A stretch of 64,000 nucleotides of DNA from an uncultured Verrucomicrobia subdivision 3 bacterium (GTDB taxonomy: Bacteria; Verrucomicrobiota; Verrucomicrobiia; Limisphaerales; UBA11358), in contig CAINLR010000131.1 in assembly GCA_903850425.1 (NCBI GenBank), forward strand, positions 1 to 64,000, given 5' to 3'. Position 1 is the stretch's first letter. Every line of letters starts with the position of its first letter. Below, in pieces: positions 9,601 through 15,338 of the stretch. A program made the position numbers and the translations under genes. The notes under the pieces are model-generated. The model did not search any database, was not told the DNA's origin, and saw only the letters and a program-made list of their open reading frames with translations.

Positions 9601-10500
9601 CACGCCGGCAGGAATCGTGGTCTCAGCATAAGTGCTGTCGCCCCAGGCCACCACGGTGCCGTTCTGCTTCAGAGCCAGATTGTGACGCGCACCCGCCGCG
9701 ATGGCCACGACATTGGACAAGCCGGCGGGCACGTCCAGTTGTCCCAAGTTGTTGTTGCCCCAAACGACCACCGTGCCATCACCTTTCAGCGCCAGACTAT
9801 GATACTCGCCACCGGCCAGCACCACCACGTTTGCCAGATTGTTGGGAATATCGGTTTGGCCCCAAGTGTTGTCGCCCCAGCCCACCACACTGCCATCGCC
9901 TCTCAGCGCGAGACTGTGCTGATAGCCGGCGCCCATCGCCACGACATTGGTTACGGTGGCGGGCGGCGCCCCCACCACGCCCCAGGAAATCACGTTGCCC
10001 TCGCGGGTCAGGGCCATGACATTGTTGTTGGCGGCGGCAATCGCGAGCGCGTTGGTCAATCCTACCGGCGTGAGCGGAATATTTCCCCAGCCCACCACCA
10101 GGCCGTTGCTTTGCAGCGCCACACTCAACCCATTGCCGGCAGCCACCGCCACCACGTTCGACAAGCCGGCGGGAGCCACGGTCTGCCCATAAGTGTTGTA
10201 GTGGATTTTATCGCCCCAACCCACCACCGCGTTGGGGGTGGTAAGCGCCAGACTGTGAGCCGGCCCGGCGGCGACGCCGAAGACGTTCGTCAACTGGTTG
10301 GGAACATTAGTCTGGGCCGCGTCATTATTGCCCCAAGCGACCACGGTGCCGGCACCACGCCCGGTTTCAACGGCAAAAATAAATAAGCAAATGAAGGCCC
10401 CGACCAAACTGGCGGTCGAAAAACGGGGGAAGGTAATGCCAAGCGAAGAACGTCCTTGCAGGGGACTAAAGGCAGGATTCATGCAGGGAGGATCGTTCAA
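6661..10500 (-). CDS. Large secreted protein: RCC1-type propeller, Ig-like domains, VWA domain
   Basis: 1279 residues with an N-terminal signal segment (STASLVGAFICLFIFAVE). Residues about 50-325 carry repeated VVAWGNN / HSLAL units of the RCC1 propeller type. Two Ig-like domains follow (about 325-495; YQWQQDGTNI and YQWQLSG motifs), then putative-Ig repeats (about 500-660). Residues about 733-930 form a von Willebrand A domain with a MIDAS motif (VLDFSES) and VVILCSDGND. The C-terminus contains YRVDASTNLVTWQPL, a module frequent in secreted verrucomicrobial proteins. The role is probably cell-surface or extracellular binding; no enzymatic domain is seen. A second ATG six codons in (MNPAFSP) is an equally good start. 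Confidence 0.83.
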   Translation of the reverse strand: MNDPPCMNPAFSPLQGRSSLGITFPRFSTASLVGAFICLFIFAVETGRGAGTVVAWGNNDAAQTNVPNQLTNVFGVAAGPAHSLALTTPNAVVGWGDKIHYNTYGQTVAPAGLSNVVAVAAGNGLSVALQSNGLVVGWGNIPLTPVGLTNALAIAAANNNVMALTREGNVISWGVVGAPPATVTNVVAMGAGYQHSLALRGDGSVVGWGDNTWGQTDIPNNLANVVVLAGGEYHSLALKGDGTVVVWGNNNLGQLDVPAGLSNVVAIAAGARHNLALKQNGTVVAWGDSTYAETTIPAGVTNVVAIAAGSYHNLAVIGGGWPIITVPPIGQYDASTGEASFCVMVAGLAPLSYQWQQDGTNIVGATNSQLRLPNLPTSQAGTYSVTISNALGTVTSAGVKLPPAWHRPYFLTQPLGRTVVCSDPVSFQSTADGTKVLNYQWQLSGISVAGATNTSLAIANATGADAGDYTLIVTNFSGSVTSQVATLTVIGQPPSITSLLTIAGNQGTPLSYSITALHNPIAFTAVGLPLGLGVNATNGAIQGTPLQSGVFNVTLGTANLCASAQTNLVMTIASSIPVITSALTASGQEQTPFTYRIRGSKTPTGFGAANLPQGLSLAPTTGIISGSPLYAGIYFVTISASNTWGTGSASLRLTITNAPVAGLAIANLITNYSAPYLLNFQFSLRDDSDPAVGHAVVADPRLFTVTAFEDGVPVSPSENPVIFQGVNQGVAAKVLKAYLVLDFSESIASLANGDTNFNGLSDAVDTEIAAAQELVNAQPADAQFGVYEFHRDDLDPQQVMSLTTDKTLLNNAIAGIWTNYVQDFPAGSRSWDAVVAAIQAVGTNNSDEEHVVILCSDGNDTSSTSTFKNIITAANKANVQVYCVGFGDEIDTTTLQAITAQTSGRYYEATNLAALADDFAQIGKDLSGQYFLRWATLNRSTNAFMPSFQISYQGNLAYSPTNPIFSSITNVAVLDTNGIPLTNNGVAVTTNLTILTTNIIISTFLPATFAGDVKIGSLRLVSDAVVKPSTLTLRATYAPRYIRQLRLHYRANWPCTLSLDSTNVGEQLAGWSLTQTNDGAGGQWAQLTSSNKLLLATSIPFASFGPLLTFAFHDVLNASNAFSVFELDNTIYTNTGNQSFVFENTNAFITAYPVLAHGTPVPWLISYGFTDPNSWAAAETNDANGNGFPTWQDYLAGLNPTNTSSVFVVRNLAPVGSPSHYQITFSTALLRTYRVDASTNLVTWQPLQSGIAGTGGDVTITDNRIMATPTQMYFRVVVY

Positions 10501-10777
10501 AAAAAACTATTTGCAATACACTTTGCCAAAACTTTGCCAAAGCGTTGTTCCGGTGCGCTGGTTGAACCACCTCAAGCACGCTGGCCAAAGCTGGCATGAA
10601 CCCGGGTGCCGCTGATCGTGGCGCCGGCAGTTACCGGCGGCAACCACGCCAGCGGGGCAGAGCAAAGTCCCTGCGAAAATCGGCAGCGCCGCGCGCACCC
10701 AATCAAAATAATGTGTCTTTCCGATTGACCGGCGTTGCCGCTTATGAGGAAATGATAAAACTAATTTTTATCGTCAG
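10501..10777. other. Divergent intergenic region, no gene seen
   Basis: 277 bp between the RCC1-like gene (leftward) and the SNF2 helicase gene (rightward). It contains a direct repeat CTTTGCCAAAA / CTTTGCCAAAG at about 10520-10540 and a GC-rich self-complementary stretch near 10620-10660. AT-rich sequence just before the helicase start (10752-10775) may hold its promoter. Nothing more specific is supported. Confidence 0.4.
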
Positions 10778-13700
10778 ATGCCGAAAACTTCAGCCAAGAA
10801 CGGGAACGGCGCGCGGAACGGCGCGACCAAATATGATGCGCACCACAAGGTGTTGTCGCAAACTTACGGGGCTTTCGCGGACCTGCGTCGCGAGTTGTCC
10901 GATTCCAAAACCACCGTCGGCGAGCGTGAGGAAATCCTGCGAATTTTCGCGACCTGCCCCGATTCGCAGCGCGCCTGGCTCGCGCTGGAAGATTATTTTG
11001 AGAAGCTCTCGCTCTCCCGCCGCGATTTTCCACAGACGGATTGGTGGACCAAGATGCTGGCCGCCACCGGCAAAGCGCGACTGGAGGAGCTCGCGTTTTT
11101 ATTTTTGCGCGCCAAGCGTTCCGTGCCGCCCGAGTTGCAGCCGCACGCCAGCCTGGATCGTTTTGCCCAGGCGGAGGAAGTCGAACAGGAAATGCAGCTC
11201 GTGCGCGAATTGGAGAACTGGCTCTCGCCGCCCGCGCCGCTGCACCTCGACACGCCGCGCGCCACGTTGCGCGTCGTCTGTCGGCCGCAGCCGGACGAAG
11301 ATGAACCGTCGCGGCACCGACTCGAACTGCAATTTCTGCTGCTGCGTCCGCGCACGGGCGAAAAGGCGCGTTCGCTCCGGGATCTCGTGGACCTCGTCGT
11401 CCGCGCCGCGCACGAGCAGGAGTTGTTCACGCCCGCCGACTGGGAGTTCATCCAGTGGATTTATGACACGCACCGCGAACGCGCCGATGACGCCGACTCG
11501 CTGCTGCTCACCGACGCGGAGTTGCTGCAATGGCTCGCGCGCTGGGGCAACACGAGCCGGCTCGAATCTGCCGCCAATGGCCAGCCGCTGCATTTTCAAG
11601 GCGAAGTCATCGCGCTGACGCCGCATCTGGAAAACGGCACGCAGGAACTGTCCTTTACGCATCGCATCACGCTGCCGGATGGCACCATTCACTCCGTCGC
11701 CGAAGCCCGCTTTTTCAACCGCCAGTCGCCGCTCGCGCTGGTGGGCAATTCCTTTTTCCTGCTGCGCAACGCCCCGCCCGGCGGCGTGCTGAAATTTCTC
11801 GCGCAGAAACCGTCCGTGCCCGTCCGCAAGCTGAGTCATCGGCTGCTCCTGCACCTGCGCAAGTCGCAAACGAACCATGGCGTGGACTGGGACCAACTCT
11901 GCGTCGCCCACGCGGCTTCTCCGCAATTTGTTTTTGAATTGCTCGAAGACACGGTGCAGTTGCGCCTGTTCGGCAAAAGCCAGCGCGACAAATCCACCTG
12001 GATTTGGAACGGCCACGAATGGGTGCGCAGCAATAGTGGCACAGGCGTTCCGCCTGTGAGTTCCAACCCGCATCGGACTGAATCACCCGGGCGGGACGCC
12101 CACGCCACCAGCAAACCGGAGATTCTCGACGACCCGCGCCTGGATCCCGCCGTGCAATGGCTGCGCAAACTCGACTGGTTCATGCAGGAGCCCGGGCTGT
12201 GGATCGGCGATGCGAATGAAAATTTCCTCGGCTCGCTCGCCGAAGCCTGGGCGTCCAAACCGCACGACGCCGAATTTCTCGGCAACGCCGCGTTTCACCG
12301 TTTGTTCCTTACGCCGCGTCTGCTGAAGCCGCGACTCGTCGTCAAGGGCAGCGGCATTGACTGGCTCGCAGTGTCCGCGGAATGGGAAGCCGAAGGGCTG
12401 AAACTTTCCAAGACGGATCTCGAACGCCTCGCCGCCGCCACCGGGCGTTTCGTCAAATTGCCCAATGCCGGCTGGGTCGAACTCGACACCGCCGCCGTGC
12501 AGGGCGCGCACGAAGCGATGGCCGACATGGGCGTCGAGGGTCTCATCGCCGTGCCACAGAAGGTCGGCCTCGAACACATCGCGCATTTGGATGACGATGG
12601 GCTGGGCCGTTTCGCCGATTCGCCCGAAGCGATTGCGTTGCGCGAACGGGTCCGCGATTTCAAAGGCGTTCCGTCGGCGGATTTGCCGAAGATTTTGCAG
12701 GCGGATTTGCGCCCGTATCAAAAGGAAGGTTTCGATTTTCTCGCGCATCTCGTCCATGTGAAGCTTGGCGGCATTCTCGCCGACGACATGGGCCTCGGCA
12801 AAACCTTGCAGACGTTGACCTGGCTTGCGTGGCTGAAGGAACAAAACAAAAAGAATCCCAAGCCGTCGCTCGTCATCTGCCCCGCATCCGTGCTGCACAA
12901 CTGGCGGCGCGAGGCGGAGAAGTTCACGCCCGGCATGAAAGTGCTCGTGCTCGAAAGCGGTGCGGCGCGGCACAATCTGCGCAAACAAATTCCGCAGCAC
13001 GATCTCATCGTCACCAACTACGCGCTGCTCCGGCGCGATCTCGAGGAGTTCCACAAGTTCGCTTTCCGCGCCGTCATCCTTGACGAAGCGCAGTTCATCA
13101 AAAATCCCGGCGCGCAGGTCACGCAGTCCGTGAAGCAGTTGAAGTGCGAAAACAAAATCGCGCTCACCGGCACGCCGCTGGAAAATCGCCTGCTCGATTT
13201 GTGGAGCATCGTGGATTTCATCCAGCCCGGCTACCTCGGCAACCAGGAACATTTCCTCGACACCTACGAACCCAAGGGCGGCGAGAATGCCGAGTCCGCC
13301 CAGCGCATCGCGCGGCGACGTTTGTCGGCAAAGTTGCGTCCGCTGCTGCTGCGCCGCTTGAAGAAGCACGTCGCGAAAGATTTGCCGGACCGCATCGAAG
13401 AGCGCCGCGATTGTCCGCTCGGGGACGAACAGCGGAAACTTTACCTCGCCGAACTGCGCCGCAGCCGCGAACAGATCCAGACCGCCGTCGCCGAACAGGG
13501 CCTCAACAAAAGCAAGATGCACGTCCTCGCCGCGCTTACGCGTCTGCGGCAGGTGTGTTGTCATCCGTCGCTGGTCGGCAGCGACACCGCCAGCGGCAAG
13601 ACCGAGACGCTGTTTGAACTGCTCGACACGCTGGTGGCCGACGGCCAGAAAGTTTTGGTCTTCTCGCAGTTCGTGCAGATGCTGCACATCCTCGAAAAGG

Positions 13701-14101
13701 AATGTCACGCGCGCAACATCCGCACGCACATCCTCACCGGCCAGACCAAGGACCGCCAGTCGGTCGTCAACGATTTCCAGAAAGACACCGGCGCGAGCGT
13801 GTTCCTCCTGAGTTTGCGCGCGGCGGGCACCGGCTTGAACCTCACCAACGCCAGCTATGTGGTCCTCTACGATCCATGGTGGAATCCGGCGGTCGAGGCG
13901 CAGGCCATTGACCGTTCGCATCGCATCGGCCAGACGCAGACCGTCAATGCCTATCGCCTCATCGCGCCCGGCACCGTGGAGGAAAAAATCTGGGAACTAC
14001 AACAGAGCAAGGCGCAGACAATCGCCGACGTGCTCGGCGAAGAAGGCTTCGCCCGCAGCCTCACGGCGACGGACTTGGAATACTTGTTCGCCGAAGACTG
14101 A
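10778..14101 (+). CDS. SNF2-family DEAD/DEAH-box helicase
   Basis: 1107 residues. The C-terminal half is a complete Swi2/Snf2 ATPase: Walker A in DDMGLGKT (residues 669-676), motif II DEAQ (769-772), LTGTPLENRLLDLWSI, VLVFSQF, and the SNF2-specific HRIGQ (1048-1052). The N-terminal ~640 residues are the bacterial SNF2-associated region. Such proteins act as ATP-driven DNA or nucleoprotein translocases; the cellular target is unknown. Residues about 420-444 are encoded by a palindromic repeat inserted in frame. The last 18 codons recur downstream three more times, so this 3' end is a rearrangement point. Start at MPKTSAKNG. Confidence 0.9.
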   Translation: MPKTSAKNGNGARNGATKYDAHHKVLSQTYGAFADLRRELSDSKTTVGEREEILRIFATCPDSQRAWLALEDYFEKLSLSRRDFPQTDWWTKMLAATGKARLEELAFLFLRAKRSVPPELQPHASLDRFAQAEEVEQEMQLVRELENWLSPPAPLHLDTPRATLRVVCRPQPDEDEPSRHRLELQFLLLRPRTGEKARSLRDLVDLVVRAAHEQELFTPADWEFIQWIYDTHRERADDADSLLLTDAELLQWLARWGNTSRLESAANGQPLHFQGEVIALTPHLENGTQELSFTHRITLPDGTIHSVAEARFFNRQSPLALVGNSFFLLRNAPPGGVLKFLAQKPSVPVRKLSHRLLLHLRKSQTNHGVDWDQLCVAHAASPQFVFELLEDTVQLRLFGKSQRDKSTWIWNGHEWVRSNSGTGVPPVSSNPHRTESPGRDAHATSKPEILDDPRLDPAVQWLRKLDWFMQEPGLWIGDANENFLGSLAEAWASKPHDAEFLGNAAFHRLFLTPRLLKPRLVVKGSGIDWLAVSAEWEAEGLKLSKTDLERLAAATGRFVKLPNAGWVELDTAAVQGAHEAMADMGVEGLIAVPQKVGLEHIAHLDDDGLGRFADSPEAIALRERVRDFKGVPSADLPKILQADLRPYQKEGFDFLAHLVHVKLGGILADDMGLGKTLQTLTWLAWLKEQNKKNPKPSLVICPASVLHNWRREAEKFTPGMKVLVLESGAARHNLRKQIPQHDLIVTNYALLRRDLEEFHKFAFRAVILDEAQFIKNPGAQVTQSVKQLKCENKIALTGTPLENRLLDLWSIVDFIQPGYLGNQEHFLDTYEPKGGENAESAQRIARRRLSAKLRPLLLRRLKKHVAKDLPDRIEERRDCPLGDEQRKLYLAELRRSREQIQTAVAEQGLNKSKMHVLAALTRLRQVCCHPSLVGSDTASGKTETLFELLDTLVADGQKVLVFSQFVQMLHILEKECHARNIRTHILTGQTKDRQSVVNDFQKDTGASVFLLSLRAAGTGLNLTNASYVVLYDPWWNPAVEAQAIDRSHRIGQTQTVNAYRLIAPGTVEEKIWELQQSKAQTIADVLGEEGFARSLTATDLEYLFAED
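12035..12108. repeat. Palindromic element inserted in frame in the helicase gene
   Basis: The left half AGTGGCACAGGCG-TTC-CGCCTGTG (12035-12058) is itself a hairpin. The right half contains CGGGCGGGACGCCCACGCCAC (12088-12108). GTGGC and GCCAC form the outer ends. It is read through as GTGVPPV ... GRDAHATS without breaking the frame. The peptide is low-complexity and lies between the N-terminal region and the motor domain, where an insert would be tolerated. Confidence 0.75.
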
Positions 14102-14118
14102 CGCACGAAGACGCTTTT

Positions 14119-14216
14119 GTAGCACCCGCCTCCGGCGGGTCTCAAGCCGGCGTCTCGCCGGATTGCGCGGGCCCACGGCTCGAATTGTCATCGGGGCCTC
14201 CGCGAAGCAAGCGTTT
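14119..14216. repeat. Truncated copy of a GTAGCACC-ended palindromic element
   Basis: The sequence begins GTAGCACCCGCCTCCGGCGG and follows the two full copies at 15157-15314 and 18362-18518 for about 98 bp, with scattered substitutions. It then stops at GGCTTCGCC, where it joins directly to a second copy of the helicase 3' end. In the full copies the corresponding bases are GGGTTCGCC, so the junction lies in a short shared sequence. The right terminal repeat is missing. Confidence 0.75.
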
Positions 14217-14273
14217 GGCTTCGCCCGCAGCCTCACGGCGACGGACTTGGAATATCTGTTTGCGGAGGATTAA
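14217..14273 (+). pseudogene. Second copy of the helicase 3' end (18 codons plus stop)
   Basis: This 57-bp copy encodes exactly the same peptide as the real end of the helicase at 14045-14101 (GFARSLTATDLEYLFAED). The first 36 bases are identical. In the last seven codons, stop included, every codon differs and every change is synonymous (TAC/TAT, TTG/CTG, TTC/TTT, GCC/GCG, GAA/GAG, GAC/GAT, TGA/TAA). That pattern means this end was once under protein-level selection, so it is likely the stranded end of an older or paralogous helicase allele. Confidence 0.8.
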
Positions 14274-14309
14274 TCCGAAGCTTGCAACAGGCCAAAGGTG
14301 AATTGCAAT

Positions 14310-14337
14310 TTGACAATAGTAACCTAAATGATACTTT
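14310..14337 (+). promoter_or_regulatory. Candidate promoter of the toxin-antitoxin pair
   Basis: TTGACA at 14310-14315 is followed after 16 bp by TACTTT (14332-14337), in a locally AT-rich stretch unlike the GC-rich surroundings. The toxin start is about 105 bp downstream, after AAAGGAAAAAATG. The -10 match is weak. Confidence 0.35.
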
Positions 14338-14441
14338 CACTCTGCGTAGTGAACCGAGGTTCGCGCCCGAACGGCGGACGGAAAATTCCACCGCAACAGA
14401 CAACGAAAGGAAAAAATGAAAAATCAAAAAACTAAAAAAAT

Positions 14442-14768
14442 ATGGAAACGGCATTTGAAATTAAGGAATACGTTGAATCTGGAAATTCACCTTTCGCAGA
14501 CTGGTTCGATGCACTCGATGCCGTAACCGCTGCACGCGTTGACAAATACGTTCGCCGACTTGAAGCGGGAAATTTTGGCGCAGCGAAAGCGCTTCAAGAA
14601 GGAGTTTCAGAACTGAAATTAGATTTTGGACCCGGCTACCGGGTTTATTTTGGACGAGACGGAAAGACGATCATCATTTTATTGGGCGGCGGCAGCAAGC
14701 GCCGACAATCCGCTGACATAGCAGCCGCCATCGAGCGCTGGAAGAAATACAAACAAACAAAGAATTAA
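14442..14768 (+). CDS. RelE/ParE-superfamily toxin (HigB/Gp49-like)
   Basis: 108 residues, typical for the family. Features are FADWFDALDAVTAARV near the N-terminus, LKLDFGPGYRVYFGRDG, and ILLGGGSKRRQSADIAAA, which match the addiction-module killer / phage Gp49-like subgroup of RelE toxins. These act as ribosome-dependent or free mRNA endonucleases. The antitoxin gene starts one base after its stop, giving the toxin-first order of HigBA-type modules. Another ATG at 14416, right after a good AAAGGA box, opens a 36-codon frame overlapping the toxin start; it could influence toxin translation. The module lies between two copies of the helicase 3' end, suggesting it was inserted there. Confidence 0.85.
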   Translation: METAFEIKEYVESGNSPFADWFDALDAVTAARVDKYVRRLEAGNFGAAKALQEGVSELKLDFGPGYRVYFGRDGKTIIILLGGGSKRRQSADIAAAIERWKKYKQTKN

Positions 14769-14769
14769 C

Positions 14770-15087
14770 ATGGCCCTGACCCGAGAATACAAAGCGACCG
14801 TCCTCGCCCGCATCAAACGCGATCCGAAGTTTGCAAAAGCGTTGTATGCCGAGGCCGTCAACGCGCTGCTTGAAGGCGAAACAGACGAAGGTCTTTCCAT
14901 GCTGCGCGACCTGGTTCATGCCGGCATCACTTTCAAGGAACTCTCAAAACAGACCGGCTTGGGCGAAAAAACTCTGCATCGCATGTTGAGCCCGCGCGGC
15001 AATCCCACTACCCGCAATTTATTCACCGTCACGAAGGCTATTTGTGAAAGCATGGGAATCACGCCGCAATGCAAGTTTGCCGTTTAA
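14770..15087 (+). CDS. Helix-turn-helix antitoxin (HigA-like)
   Basis: 105 residues. The N-terminal part (YKATVLARIKRDPKFAKALY ...) resembles addiction-module antidote proteins that wrap the toxin. The C-terminal part has an HTH: GITFKELSKQTGLGEKTLHR, then PTTRNLFTVTKAI. It should neutralise the upstream RelE-like toxin and repress the shared promoter. It is separated from the toxin by a single base, so the two are translationally coupled. A third copy of the helicase 3' end begins four bases after its stop. Confidence 0.85.
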   Translation: MALTREYKATVLARIKRDPKFAKALYAEAVNALLEGETDEGLSMLRDLVHAGITFKELSKQTGLGEKTLHRMLSPRGNPTTRNLFTVTKAICESMGITPQCKFAV

Positions 15088-15091
15088 GAAT

Positions 15092-15139
15092 CACAGCCTC
15101 ACGGTGACGGATTTGGAATGTCTCTTCGCCGAAGACTGA
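15092..15139 (+). pseudogene. Third copy of the helicase 3' end
   Basis: The frame reads SLTVTDLECLFAED followed by TGA, against SLTATDLEYLFAED in the helicase. The bases after the stop (TGACGCGTGACAACGC...) match those after the real helicase stop and lead into the palindromic element, so the unit copied is gene end plus downstream element. There are two amino-acid changes and no upstream coding region. Confidence 0.75.
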
Positions 15140-15156
15140 CGCGTGACAACGCTGGT

Positions 15157-15314
15157 GTAGCACCTGCCTCCGGCGGGTCTCAATTCGGCGTCCCGCCATA
15201 TTGCGCGGGCCCAGCGGCCTAGATTGGCATCGCTGCCTCCGCGAAGAAAGCGTCTGGGTTCGCCACGCGTTTCGGGTGCGACGCCCCAAACTACCCGCGC
15301 GACGCGGGTGCTAC
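15157..15314. repeat. Full palindromic element with GTAGCACC/GGTGCTAC ends
   Basis: 158 bp with terminal inverted repeats (GTAGCACC at 15157-15164; GGTGCTAC at 15307-15314) and inner palindromes such as CGCGACGCGGG. It is nearly identical to the copy at 18362-18518. It encodes no transposase, so any movement would need an enzyme supplied in trans; MITE-like or REP-like are the two fair descriptions. Confidence 0.75.
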
Positions 15315-15338
15315 ATGAATCGTTTCACATGAACAGCT

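Noticed and set aside
12083-13921. 612-codon minus-strand frame opposite the SNF2 motor domain
   Set aside because: The sense strand has every helicase motif; the antisense product resembles no family.
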